The position numbers and the translations under genes were made by a program. The notes below the pieces were generated by a model. That model was not told the DNA's origin, ran no database searches, and saw only the letters and a list, made by a program, of their open reading frames with translations. From Pseudogymnoascus destructans (Eukaryota > Ascomycota > Leotiomycetes > Thelebolales > Thelebolaceae), in assembly GCF_001641265.1 (NCBI RefSeq), contig NW_020167542.1, positions 536,609 through 600,608 of the forward strand: a DNA stretch of 64,000 bases, given 5' to 3'. Every line of letters begins with the position of its first letter. Within the stretch, counting starts at the first letter, position 1. Shown in pieces: positions 11,501-21,397 of this stretch.

Positions 11501-12417
11501 ACGGCATGCCAGAGGGCGTTGAATTCGTTGATTACTTACAACGATGGATCAGGGAGCCGGTGAACGACGATTGTCCACTTGGCGGAAAGGCAGCTTATGG
11601 CAATGCTCTTGTTATTGATCAGGCCGAGACTACAATTCCAGCGAGTCACTTTAGAACTAGCCATACGCCATTGAGGAGTCAGGAAGATTTTATTGCTGCC
11701 TATGCCTCTGCAAGACGTATCGCAGATGCCGTATCGAAGCGCACAGGGGAGGATGTGTTCCCATACTCAGTGTTCTACATCTACTTCGATCAGTACGCAA
11801 CGATCGTGTCGCTGACTACACAACTCCTCTTGTCAGCACTCGCAATCATCCTTTTCATCACAACACTACTGCTTGGAAGCCTTCAAACGGCAATGGTAGT
11901 CACAGCTACTGTGGCAATGATCGTCACCGACATCATCGGAACCATGGCTCTATTCAACGTCTCCCTCAATGCCGTCTCGCTCGTCAACCTAATCATCTGC
12001 ATCGGCATCGGCGTCGAGTTCTGCGCCCACATCGCGCGCGCCTACACCTACCCCTCTGTCACCCTCCTCGCCCGCGCACCTGCATCCTTCCGCGACCGCA
12101 ACGCCCGCGCCTGGGTCTCCCTGGTGAATGTCGGTGGGTCGGTGTTTAGCGGGATCACGATCACGAAGCTACTTGGCGTCTGCGTGTTGGCGTTCACGAA
12201 GAGCAAGATCTTTGAGCTCTACTATTTCCGCATCTGGCTGGCCCTGGTGGTGTTCGCGGCGAGCCATGCGCTGGTGTTTTTGCCGGTTGCGTTGAGTTTG
12301 GTGGGTGGGGATGGGTGGAAGGATTCGGACGGGGATGGGGGGTTGGAGGAGGACTTGACGAGTCGGAGGCATAGGGCGTTTATGCCGGAGGATGAGGATA
12401 GTGAGGAGGAGTACTAG
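8590..12417 (+). CDS. ncr1: Niemann-Pick C1-type sterol transporter (Ncr1 homologue)
   Basis: A single intronless frame of 1275 residues. NPC1 proteins move sterols out of the lumen of late endosomes or the vacuole. A signal peptide (about residues 1-20, ending SSSTVADPY) is followed by the cysteine-rich NPC1_N domain (CPVCCEGKQL, CPACKDNFFNLFCTFTCSPDQS). A first membrane helix lies at about 267-290, before an acidic cytosolic loop. The sterol-sensing domain spans about 590-760 (SYFIMFFYASLALGS through VGVDNIFLIVHEFER). A second luminal Cys-rich domain (NPEEECCMENGVPCF) and a second RND/Patched-type helix bundle at about 1065-1235 (CIGIGVEFCAHIARAY) follow. The tail is acidic (DEDSEEEY). Length and domain order are typical for the family and nothing appears broken. 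Confidence 0.97.
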   Translation: MRRAWEVIAGLIALSSSTVADPYTPIHEAGRCAIRGTCGKKSFFGPELPCPDNGLAEEPSPETRKHLVELCGSKWSECPVCCEGKQLDDLETNLKRAQPIISACPACKDNFFNLFCTFTCSPDQSLFINVTETEKKGDKSIVTELDQLVSVKYGSGFYDSCKDVKFGAANQNAMDFIGGGAKDYPGLLKFLGDKKLLVGSPFQINFPLPTDYTEPNMKPTDMVPKKCNDEDEAFRCACVDCPAVCPKLEEVKENKACHVGPLPCLSFGAILTYGIFLALLATAIFGHVAWAKHSRRRNQRLQLLQDIAASDDEDEEGDLLDNAALYDRPQQNYRVNTIIDSAFSKLGYAAASFPGISIGLSVLIVALFSLGWMNFDIEKNPARLWVSPASDAAKEKAFFDESFGPFYRAEQVFLVNDTHPGGPGPVLSYETLKWWFDVEDRVSKLTGPHYGAKLNDVCFKPMGDACVIQSVTGYFGNDISTVNPKTWKSDLKGCAKSPVLCRPESGQPLPPNTILGGWEESGDVIDSTALIATWVVNNYAEGSPETERAMDWETSLRSLLLSLQGEAQERGLRLSFSTEISLEAELNKSTNTDAKIVVISYFIMFFYASLALGSTSLSLGSLFRNPSIAFVQSKFTLGIVGIIIVLMSISASVGLFSALGIKVTLIIAEVIPFIVLAVGVDNIFLIVHEFERVNLSHPDEIVEVRIGKALGRMGPSILLSASTETIAFALGAFVGMPAVRNFAIYAAGAVFINAILQVTMFISVLALNQRRVEDNRADCFPCVKVKSAGVHLGGDLNVNSRYYEGSDEGTLEKYIRKTYTPALLGRKMKVFVVVLFFGLFAAGVSLFPEVKLGLDQRVAIPDDSYLIPYFNDLYAYFDAGPPVYFVTRGLNATQRSHQQQICSRFTTCESLSLTNVLEQERKRPDISYIAAPAASWIDDYFRWLNPEEECCMENGVPCFQGRDPPWNITLHGMPEGVEFVDYLQRWIREPVNDDCPLGGKAAYGNALVIDQAETTIPASHFRTSHTPLRSQEDFIAAYASARRIADAVSKRTGEDVFPYSVFYIYFDQYATIVSLTTQLLLSALAIILFITTLLLGSLQTAMVVTATVAMIVTDIIGTMALFNVSLNAVSLVNLIICIGIGVEFCAHIARAYTYPSVTLLARAPASFRDRNARAWVSLVNVGGSVFSGITITKLLGVCVLAFTKSKIFELYYFRIWLALVVFAASHALVFLPVALSLVGGDGWKDSDGDGGLEEDLTSRRHRAFMPEDEDSEEEY

Positions 12418-13290
12418 GGATAGTTGAAGCTATTTGTTGGAAGCGGGATTTGGGATTTGGAATTTGGGTATTGGAGTTGGTGTAGATGCATCGTGATTTT
12501 ACATAGTTGTCGTAGATATATTCTTGACATCGGCTTAAACCCTTCTGCTATTTCTTGAAGGTGGCGATGTTCCACGGCAGCAACGCTGTGGATTTGATTC
12601 AAGACCGACGTGCCGGACCCCAAGTATACAGCAAAGATGGCAAACAATGATGGGAATTAGACCAGGCGGCTGTGTTTCCTGCTCACATTCCAGCTTAAGT
12701 ATCACAGGATGAGGCACATGAGCTTCAGCCTCGTGGACATGGAGAGGTTGACGAGTCCACGACACTGGAGGCGACTCTCCCATCCCATTCGTTCCCCTTT
12801 ACTTGCTCAACGCCCTTGCCAGTCTTGGTTAAGCCCCTTAAGCCCCGCCCGTCCATCGTTGGTGTGGGGAGAGTATAAGAACATGATATCATGTCCTCCG
12901 CGGCAATATTGCGGTTCCATCACCTTCTCGTCGATACTAGCTGATAGCTTTCAAAAGGACTATTATGTCACAAAATGCTTTCGCACATGCACTTGTCGAC
13001 TCATTGGCCAAGAACACCACGTCCCTTGCTTACTTAATCGTTTGTTGATTATTAAGCACGATAGCTGCGTCTTTTGTGCGGTGCTCGTTTTGTGCGGGTT
13101 TTGGCCACCACGAATGACATAGTAGTGCCACAAAGAAATGTGAAGGCACAAACACCGCAAAAGGTAGTTACTTACATATATATCGCCATAAGAATCTCTC
13201 TTCTTATGACTCAATTTCATACTTCTCTATTTTTCCGGTTGTGTGTCGAGAGTCACTTATCATAGGCTTCATAATATCCTTCTCAGCGAA
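12418..13290. other. Intergenic, nothing recognised
   Basis: Lies between the tandem NPC1 and copper ATPase genes. I see short AT-rich and G/T-rich stretches only. An in-frame ATG at 13243 could extend the ATPase by 16 residues. Confidence 0.4.
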
Positions 13291-16200
13291 ATGGACCCTT
13301 CAACCCCGCCGTCGCAGACCATGGAGACGTCGTTTCTCCTTGAAAACCTCCACTGCCCTTCCTGCGTGGCCAATATTGAGAATGCACTTTATGCGCTGTC
13401 CCCGCGGCCTCTTAGGGTATCACCGTCGATCGTCACGTCGTGGGTGACCGTCACGCATCCCACAGACCTGGAGATATGGAGCATAAAGGATGCACTCACC
13501 GAAGCAGGGTTCGGCATATGCAGTGTGACGGAAAATGGCATTGCACGAGACGTGTCTACTTCCGGTGGATTGGCATTTGGAGATGTCCACGGGACTCTTG
13601 ATTCAATTCTCGAACGTAGTGAATGGTTCGGCGGGCCGAGACATTCAGGCAGAAGTGAGGATTCGGAGAGGCTCAGAACAAGACACATTCAGGACTGCGA
13701 ATTATGTAGGACAGAAGGATATCAGAGCACGAAGCCAAAGGGAAAATCAACAAACACACCGTCGCACCAGCCTCTTCTACAACCGGATACTCATGTCGAC
13801 GCCATGGGTCCGCAGCCCCCGCTTTCGTCGCCGTCGTCGCAGGAGCCGTTTGTGGTTGTCGATGGAGGAGGAGAACAGGATACCTGGCGTGCGAGTGTTG
13901 CTATTGGGGGGATGACTTGCGCGTCCTGCTCGAATGCTATCACGACGGAGCTCGAAAAGAAGAGTTGGGTGAGGAACATCACAGTCAACCTCATCTCCAA
14001 CAGCGCGACCGCGGATGTTGTTGGCAAAGATCACGTCGATGATTTGATATCTACTATTGAGGACCTCGGATACGAAGCACTCCTAAACTCTGTCGCCGAT
14101 ACGAACGCAGGGAAGGAGAAAGACATGTGGCGGGCAAGCATAGCGGTTGGCGGAATGACCTGCGGATCCTGTGCTGTAGCAATCACAAATGCTCTACAGA
14201 AAAAAGACTGGGCTAAGGAGGTCACAGTTAATCTGATCGCGAATAGCGCCAGTGTGGATTTTAAGGGAAGGGCTCACCTCGACGAGATCATGGAGATAAT
14301 TGAGGATCTTGGCTATGAAGCAAAGCTTGATAAGGTTATAGATTTGGGGCAATTAACACAGGCCACACAACGAAGAACGGTTGAAATCAACGTCTCCCAA
14401 ATGTTCTGCAACCACTGTCCCGAGAAAGTCCTCCGGTCCCTCGAAGTCTTCGGAGACGCGATCCGCATTGAGAAGCCGCTGAGTATCAAAGACCCGATCC
14501 TAAGGCTCAGCTATGTGCCTCAACTGCCGGATTTCTCCATCAGAGATATTATTGCCACAATATCAACACTAGATCCCAAGTTCGAGGTATCGATATACCA
14601 TCCACCAACCCTCGAAGAGCGGTCTCATGCACTTCATGCCCAACAGCAACGGCGCCTACTCATCCGCGTCGCCCTCACAATCATCATAGCGATTCCAACC
14701 TTCATAATTGGCATTGTCTTCATGAGCCTCGTTCCTTCCTCTAACCAGAGCAAGCACTGGCTTATGACACCATGGAAAGCGCAGGTCAGCCGCTCGCAAT
14801 GGATCCTCTTTCTCCTCTCTACGCCCGTATACTTCCTCGCAGCAGACGTTTTCCACCGACGTGCCATCAAAGAGATCCACTTCTTGTGGCGCCGTGGCAA
14901 CAAGACGCCCATCCTACAGCGCTTCTATCGGTTCGGCAGCATGAACATGCTTATGTCTCTTGGAACCTCCATAGCATATTGGTCATCTGTCGCACAACTG
15001 ATTTCTGCGGGTGCCAACCCCTCGATGGAAGTTGATGAGACTAGCTTCTACTTCGATTCAGTCGTCTTCCTCACCATGTTCCTCTTAATCGGTAGATACA
15101 TCGAAGCCTATAGCAAGTCCCGCACCGGAGACGCTGTCACGCTTCTAGGCAAGCTTCGTCCAACTACTGCTGTCCTGGTTAACTGGCCCACTGGCCAATT
15201 GTCCCAAGTGCCCGTTGATCTCCTCGAACTTGGCGACAGTGTTCGCGTAATGCATGGCGCCTCGCCCCCTGCTGACGGCGAGATCACAGGTGGCGAGACA
15301 AACTTCGACGAGTCCAGTCTTACAGGTGAAAGCAAATTGGTTAAGAAACACATCGGCTCGTCGGTCTTCGCCGGGACCATCAACAGAGGCTCTCCAGTCA
15401 CCGTGACAATCAGCAGTGCCTCTGGTTCTGCGATGCTCGACCAAATTGTCCAAGCCGTGCGCGAAGGCCAAACGAAGCGCGCCCCAATTGAGCGTTTAGC
15501 AGATTCCTTGACTTCTTACTTCGTCCCAGCTATCACTGCGCTCGCCATAATAACCTGGATCATCTGGCTCTCTCTCGGCCTAAGTGGCGCCCTTCCTGAC
15601 GACTATCTCGACGGCCACCACTCCCAGGGTGGTTGGGTAACTTGGTCCCTGCAGTTCGCAATTGCCGTCTTTGTCGTAGCCTGCCCCTGTGGCCTTGCCC
15701 TCGCTGCCCCAACCGCACTTTTTGTTGGCGGTGGCCTCGCCGCGAAGCATGGTATCTTGGTTAAAGGCGGTGGTGCGGCGTTTGAGAAAGCCAGCCGCCT
15801 CGACACTATCGTCTTCGACAAAACCGGCACGCTTACAATGGGTGGCGATCCAGCCGTAACTGAGTACCTCCCAATCGGCCCCTCAGATACCGCCCACCCA
15901 GTCCTCGCCGAGCGCACTCTCCTCTCCCTCATAGCGAGCACCGAAGACAACAGCACGCACACACTCGCAAAAGCGCTCTCCTCCTTCTGCGCCGCACAGC
16001 CCACAGCCGAAATCGAAGACGCACACGAGAAGCCCCGCCTCCTCGAGGTCCACGAGATCCCCGGCCGCGGCATGCGCGCCCTTGCCTTCCTTGATGAAGT
16101 CTTCACCGAGATTCTAATCGGCAACGAGGCACTCATGAGCGAATACTTCATCCCCGTCCCCACATCCGCCTCCACCATTCTCTCAACCTGGAAGCGCGAA

Positions 16201-16986
16201 GGAGACAGCGTCGTCCTAGTCGGAATCTCGCGACCACACCCACCCACTTCACCATCCACCCCTCCTCCCACTTCCTCCCACTTCCGCCACCTCTCCGCCA
16301 TGTTCGCCGTCTCCGACCCCATCCGCCCCTTTGCCTCGGGTATCATCCGCGCCCTCCACGACGCTGGAACATCCACCTGGCTCCTCACAGGCGATAACCC
16401 CATCACCGCCCACGCCATCGGCCTCAAACTCGGCATCCTCCCCCAAAATATCATTGCCGGCGTCCTCCCCGCCGAAAAAGCAGACCGAATCCGCGACCTC
16501 CAGCGCAGCATGCCAACCTCAGGACGCTCCTCCCGCCGCGCCCTCGTCGGCATGGTCGGCGATGGCATCAACGACGCGCCCGCCCTCGCCGCCGCAGACG
16601 TCGGCATCGCCATGGGCGCCGGCAGCGATATCGCCATCTCCGCCGCGGAGTTCGTGCTCGTCTCATCGGAGCTGAAATCCCTTGTTACGCTGCTACATCT
16701 CAGCCGCGTCGTATTCCGCCGCATCAAGTTCAACTTCGCCTGGGCGCTCCTGTATAACATGGTTGCCTTGCCGGTGGCGGCGGGGGCGTTTTATGCGCTC
16801 ACGCCGGGGGGGACACATGTAAGGTTGGATCCGGTGTGGGCGAGTTTGGCGATGGCGGCGAGCTCGGTGAGTGTGGTTTGTAGTAGTTTGGCGTTGAGGT
16901 GGAGGGTGCCGGGGATTGGGTTTAGGGTTGATAAGGGGTTCGGGGGGGATGAGGAGAGGCCTGTTGTTAGGGGGCCGATATTGTGA
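13291..16986 (+). CDS. Copper-transporting P1B-type ATPase with several N-terminal heavy-metal-binding domains
   Basis: ATP-driven Cu(I) export, either into the Golgi (Ccc2 type) or across the plasma membrane (CrpA type). Intronless; about 1231 residues from the Met at 13291 (1247 from 13243). Four HMA-like modules are visible: LHCPSC near residue 18, GGMTCASC near 206, GGMTCGSC near 288, and MFCNHCPEKV near 370. The transport core has TGES (about 677), the CPC metal site ACPCGLALAAP (about 797), the phosphorylation site DKTGTLT (about 843) and the hinge GDGINDAPAL (about 1090). The SEHP-type dipeptide of this class reads THTLAKAL, with Thr for Pro after the His. Four modules including a degenerate first one resemble the fungal copper-resistance pumps more than Ccc2, but I cannot decide on sequence alone. 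Confidence 0.93.
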   Translation: MDPSTPPSQTMETSFLLENLHCPSCVANIENALYALSPRPLRVSPSIVTSWVTVTHPTDLEIWSIKDALTEAGFGICSVTENGIARDVSTSGGLAFGDVHGTLDSILERSEWFGGPRHSGRSEDSERLRTRHIQDCELCRTEGYQSTKPKGKSTNTPSHQPLLQPDTHVDAMGPQPPLSSPSSQEPFVVVDGGGEQDTWRASVAIGGMTCASCSNAITTELEKKSWVRNITVNLISNSATADVVGKDHVDDLISTIEDLGYEALLNSVADTNAGKEKDMWRASIAVGGMTCGSCAVAITNALQKKDWAKEVTVNLIANSASVDFKGRAHLDEIMEIIEDLGYEAKLDKVIDLGQLTQATQRRTVEINVSQMFCNHCPEKVLRSLEVFGDAIRIEKPLSIKDPILRLSYVPQLPDFSIRDIIATISTLDPKFEVSIYHPPTLEERSHALHAQQQRRLLIRVALTIIIAIPTFIIGIVFMSLVPSSNQSKHWLMTPWKAQVSRSQWILFLLSTPVYFLAADVFHRRAIKEIHFLWRRGNKTPILQRFYRFGSMNMLMSLGTSIAYWSSVAQLISAGANPSMEVDETSFYFDSVVFLTMFLLIGRYIEAYSKSRTGDAVTLLGKLRPTTAVLVNWPTGQLSQVPVDLLELGDSVRVMHGASPPADGEITGGETNFDESSLTGESKLVKKHIGSSVFAGTINRGSPVTVTISSASGSAMLDQIVQAVREGQTKRAPIERLADSLTSYFVPAITALAIITWIIWLSLGLSGALPDDYLDGHHSQGGWVTWSLQFAIAVFVVACPCGLALAAPTALFVGGGLAAKHGILVKGGGAAFEKASRLDTIVFDKTGTLTMGGDPAVTEYLPIGPSDTAHPVLAERTLLSLIASTEDNSTHTLAKALSSFCAAQPTAEIEDAHEKPRLLEVHEIPGRGMRALAFLDEVFTEILIGNEALMSEYFIPVPTSASTILSTWKREGDSVVLVGISRPHPPTSPSTPPPTSSHFRHLSAMFAVSDPIRPFASGIIRALHDAGTSTWLLTGDNPITAHAIGLKLGILPQNIIAGVLPAEKADRIRDLQRSMPTSGRSSRRALVGMVGDGINDAPALAAADVGIAMGAGSDIAISAAEFVLVSSELKSLVTLLHLSRVVFRRIKFNFAWALLYNMVALPVAAGAFYALTPGGTHVRLDPVWASLAMAASSVSVVCSSLALRWRVPGIGFRVDKGFGGDEERPVVRGPIL

Positions 16987-18309
16987 GGGGGGTATGGGAT
17001 ATGGATGGGGGGATATTATGTAATGATGTGGTTGCGATATGTATTTATAGTTTTCGGAGATTATGCATAGATTTGCTGAGCACGGAGTACTGCAATGATA
17101 TGAGTTATTATACTTTATCAGTCAGACCAGATGCCATTGCTCCTACTAATTTGGCCCTGTCATGTGGGATCCTGCAGATGAACTGAAGCTCCCTGCCGAT
17201 ACATTTGAAGGCGCCTCAAACGTATAAAATGCCATCTAACTTACGTACCAATAGTTGGTAAATAATGGCGCTTCGCTGACAACGCTCGCAGAACACCTAG
17301 AGTACCTGCGCCCGCCAATGGGTGAAGAAATGTTACCTTCTTGTCACCGTTAACCTAGATCTTGCTGTCGTTGCTCCATTCCTGTCGTTCCCTCTTCTCA
17401 CCACTATTAGATATTGTGGACATGCGCAGCACTTGGCGCAGCAAACTCGAAAGCCAACTCGCACTGAAGAGGAGCGAAGTGCCGACGCCCTCCTACCGAT
17501 AATACACGATATGCGCGAGCCATGGTGATATTGGAGTTACTCGCATATGCAAGTTCGTAAATTATACCTCCCTGCCCTGCTTATTTCCACCGATCGACAT
17601 GCTGACTATTTCCCTCTCGGGAACTGCGCCGACGATAGGGCTTCTGTCTAGTCCGTACTATCCGCAGAAGTGCCGTCAGGCCATTCAGCATGACAAGATG
17701 TCGAGGCCGTCCACCACAACGAAGAATCTCTCAATCCCCGCCCACGGCACCAAATAAACCGATCACCTTCTACCACTCTATTCCGAAGGGGTCCCGCTCA
17801 CATCATTCACCCCACATACAAGGTAAGGCGTCAGCAGCTACCCCTTTTACCCTCTCCAGTAGCCGCAAGCGAGGCAACCGCAGTATCGGACAACGAACAT
17901 ATATATCCATCACCCCCATACCCCCTCGCCATCCCAGCAACCTGTTCGTCGGGCTTTAATTCCCCTCCGATTGTCGACCGCGTAGGCGCCGAGGATGCAC
18001 CGGTGCGAGGCGGGCCGAGTGAGATGGTGCGGACGATATTGTCACCACTCGCACTCCATCGGTGTAAAGACGTGGCGGTATCGATCCTCAGGTCCCCTTT
18101 GGGTTTATGAAGAGCCACGAGCTGGGATGTTTAAAGGAAATAGATTGAACAAGTGGTTTATTTCATACTTTGATGTAATTTGCTACGAGTGACGTGAAGC
18201 TACAAGCTATTGATTCCCTACACCCACAGCGTCTATACGTAGTAGCGATGCCCCCAACTCGACAGATCTGTCTATGTCTACATATCAGTCCCCCCACCCC
18301 CAAGAAAAA
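16987..18309. other. Intergenic, nothing recognised
   Basis: A 1.3 kb gap between convergent genes. Only short frames with no family resemblance. No RNA gene or repeat was noticed. Confidence 0.4.
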
Positions 18310-21300
18310 TCACCCATAAGCAACCATAGCCTCCTCATCCTCCTCCCAACTCTCCAACTCCCCCATCATCTGCCTATCCTCCATCCTCTGCACGGCACCC
18401 TGAACCTTCTCCTGCTTCTTATGCCCCCCCCCCTCCGGCTGCACCTTCGGATGCCTCATCGCCTTATTAACACTATACAAACTATCATAAAACTCCCCCA
18501 CCCTCTTATGCGCCATCACCGCCCTCGGATTGAAATTCTGCACCCAAAGCCCCTCCTGCGTCGTCGCGCGACTCAGCGCCACATACGCCTGCCCATTCTC
18601 GAAAACCTTGCGCAGATCGACCTTGACCCTCTCCAGCGTCTGTCCCTGCGCCTTATGGATCGACAGCGCCCACGCCAGGATCAACGGGATCTGCCGCCGC
18701 TGCGCTTGGATCTCGCCGTTGGGGAGTTCCACTTTCCAGTCCTCGGGCTGGCAGAGGAGGTCGCGCGATGTGCCGTCCGCGGCGAAGAAGCGGACCAGGG
18801 GGTACTCCTTCCCGGTGTCGGCGATGAGGTCTTTATTCATCATCCCGCGGATGCGACGTTTCGCTTCGCGGGTCGCGTCGTGCGGGTCTTCTGTTTCGGA
18901 GACCGCATTGTTGTCCAGGGGGTCGAGATCGACGCCTTCGTAGACCTCAAATGTTTTCTCGTTCATGAAGCCGATGACCTTGCCGATGGAGCCGTTGACG
19001 AGGTTATCGTCCATGTTCTTGATCAGCATGACCTGGGCGTGCTTCTTGAGCTCGAGCTTCTTCGGGGCCATGAAGTTCTGGAGGAGGCGCTCGAGTTGTT
19101 GCGGGTCGCGGACGCTGCCGCTGTCTTCGGAGAGGTAGATTTTGCCGGCGCCTTGGAGTTGGCGCATCTTCATGAAGTTGGAGTTGTCGACTTCGTTTCT
19201 GGTTGGGAATCTGTTGTTCGGATTAGCTAAGATTCGAAGCAAGCCTCAGTGGTGCCAGAACTCACAACTCGGTTGCATCAAGGCCAGAGGCCTCCAGAGG
19301 CCTATCTAGCTTCCTGAAAGCCTTCATGGTCGCATCGCTAATCTTGCCCAATCGCATCTCATTGAGCATATTGGCGAATACTACGTCAACGGTTAGTTAT
19401 CAATACCCTTATAAATGAACGTCGACTCGACCTACCTGGGTCGCGTTGTCTGAAAACCTCCGTCAAACCAATAGTGTGATGGATCGAGGTCGACCAGCTA
19501 TCTGCATCGAATGCAAATTTAACCTGCTTGCCATAATCCGGCACCGGCGGCAACTGGAAGAAATCTCCCGTGACGACCAGTTGAATTCCACCAAACGGCC
19601 TTCCGTTCTTCCTGATGAACCTAGCAATGCCCTCCAGCTTATCAAATAGCTCCCCATCGACCATGGAAACTTCATCGATGACCAGAACCTTGGTCCTCAA
19701 CCACCGGTTCTTCGCCTTCTGGTTCCTCATAATCTTCTTCACCAAGTCAGGCACAGATTCCTTCCCAAGCCCAATCCCACCGAAGCTATGCAATGTAACA
19801 CCGCCAATATTGCAAGCAGCCAAACCAGTAGACGCAGTGACAGCAACCCTATCAGGCTCCTTCTTATATACCTTGCGCAACTCCGCAATAATGGCTCGCA
19901 TCAGCACAGACTTTCCCGTTCCGGCAGAACCCGTGAAGAATACGCTCTTCTTCTGTTGGGTGACGAGTTCCAAGACGTTGCTCTGCTCAGAGCTGAGGAA
20001 TATATTAGCCCCCTTCTCCTCCTTGGTCGATGCTTTTGGTTTGGTCTTGAACATTTCCGTTATAGATGTATGCTCCCTCTTCATTTTCAGCGTCTTCTGG
20101 TGCTCTCTGAAAGCCCCACGTTTGTCCCTGATAGCGCTTGCAGTGGTATTCCAGGGTAATGATTTTTCTTTTGGCAGTGGGGTAAAGCTATCTTCGTCAT
20201 GTTGAATTGCGTTGTCTTTGGGGTGTTCTCTGGTACAACTCCCAGAATAATGGCCATATCCCTGGCACTTAAAGCATTGGGTACATCTAGCTGCCTGTTC
20301 TCTCTGTTGTGGTTGCGCCTCCTTCTCCTCCGCCGCCCGCTGTGCCCATGGCGTTGTCCTCCGCTTTGCCGGTCGAGGGTTCGCATCAATCGACGGTTCG
20401 GATGAAATCAGGTTTGTAATCTGTTGTTCTGGCTCTTGGAAACTCGATCGTTTCGCCCCGGCCCCTGGAGGCAGCCCCATATGTGCTTGCGGAGATGAGG
20501 ACCAAGGTATAGGACCACTACTTGGATTGGCGAGGTGTTGAGGAGTTGCTGACAACTTCGGTGGAGGCATTGACGCTGGGAAGTTAGTATTATTCGGGGA
20601 CATTGAGGCCAATAGTTGTCTAGGCGGCGCACTCAAGGGTGGTAATGCTAGTGGATACTCCACTTCTAGATCCAAGTCGCTGTCGTCGTCAAAATCGTCG
20701 AAGTCAAATTCGACAGGTTGTGGGGCGTGTGATTTGCTTGGAGCTTCTTGTGTTAAGTCGACAATGTCTGTGCTAGAATTGATAATAACTGCTGCTTGTG
20801 TTACGACCTGGCCTTCTCGTTATTCATGCCTTCCTTTAAACTTGAGCTCGACCTCCATACCTTAGCCCCAACAAAACCTTGTCTGCCTGGGCCCGCAGAA
20901 ACCCCCCTTTTCACAGACGATGTATCCGCATAAGCAGTCGATGTGACAGTACCCGCTGTAGTCGGTCTCGAAAACGCAGAAGCCGAGTTCTTCCTCGAAA
21001 ACACCGACAACGGGGCACTCGACAGCACAGACGAGCTCGGGGACACCGGTCTCGCCCACCCACTAATGCTCTTCCTGTTATTATTCTTCGTCCCATTCTT
21101 CAACATATCATCCACGCCCTGAGACGACCCGGGAGACTGAGCTCCCCTAGCCGTTTCTGCCGCCGCCAATGCTTCCTTCCGCGGCGGCGGCGCCTGGAAA
21201 GTCTGCACAGCCCTCCCTAACATTGCGTCGGCAATGCTGGAGTAACCAGCTGTTCGACTGTATGAGACGTATGCATCCAAATTCGGGACGAGGATCAGAC

Positions 21301-21397
21301 GGGGCTGCGGGCTGTGGAGGGGCGCCTTCCAGCAACTCGCACGCAGGAGAGGGGTTGCTGTGGAGAATGCCGAAAAGCGTCGTCGAGCAGATATCAT
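18310..21397 (-). CDS. pif1: PIF1-family 5'-3' DNA helicase
   Basis: PIF1 unwinds G-quadruplexes and acts on mitochondrial DNA and telomeres. Exons: 21397-20861, 20807-19436, 19380-19266, 19210-18310; all junctions keep frame and give 974 residues. Residues 1-58 are Arg/Ser-rich (MISARRRFSAFSTATPLLRA), as in a mitochondrial presequence; a second in-frame Met (59, MLGRAVQTF) could start a nuclear form. A disordered region holds a small acidic patch (FDFDDFDDDSDLD) and a CCHC-like CTQCFKCQGYGHYSGSC. The helicase follows: Walker A GSAGTGKSVLM, motif Ia TASTGLAA, DEVSMVDGELFD, VVTGDFFQLPPV, the PIF1 signature region VMLIKN, and motifs V/VI (LSIHKAQGQTLERV, AYVALSRATTQEGL). The 18.3-19.2 kb antisense frame is a shadow of this gene. 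Confidence 0.92.

Noticed and set aside
15603..16760. Long minus-strand open frame of 385 codons
   Set aside because: Antisense shadow of the GC-rich part of the copper ATPase. Composition is Arg/Ser/Pro-rich with no domain.
18274..19230. Long plus-strand open frame of 318 codons
   Set aside because: It lies exactly antisense to the last PIF1 exon, which has clear helicase motifs. The plus reading is Leu/Pro/His-rich with no family resemblance.
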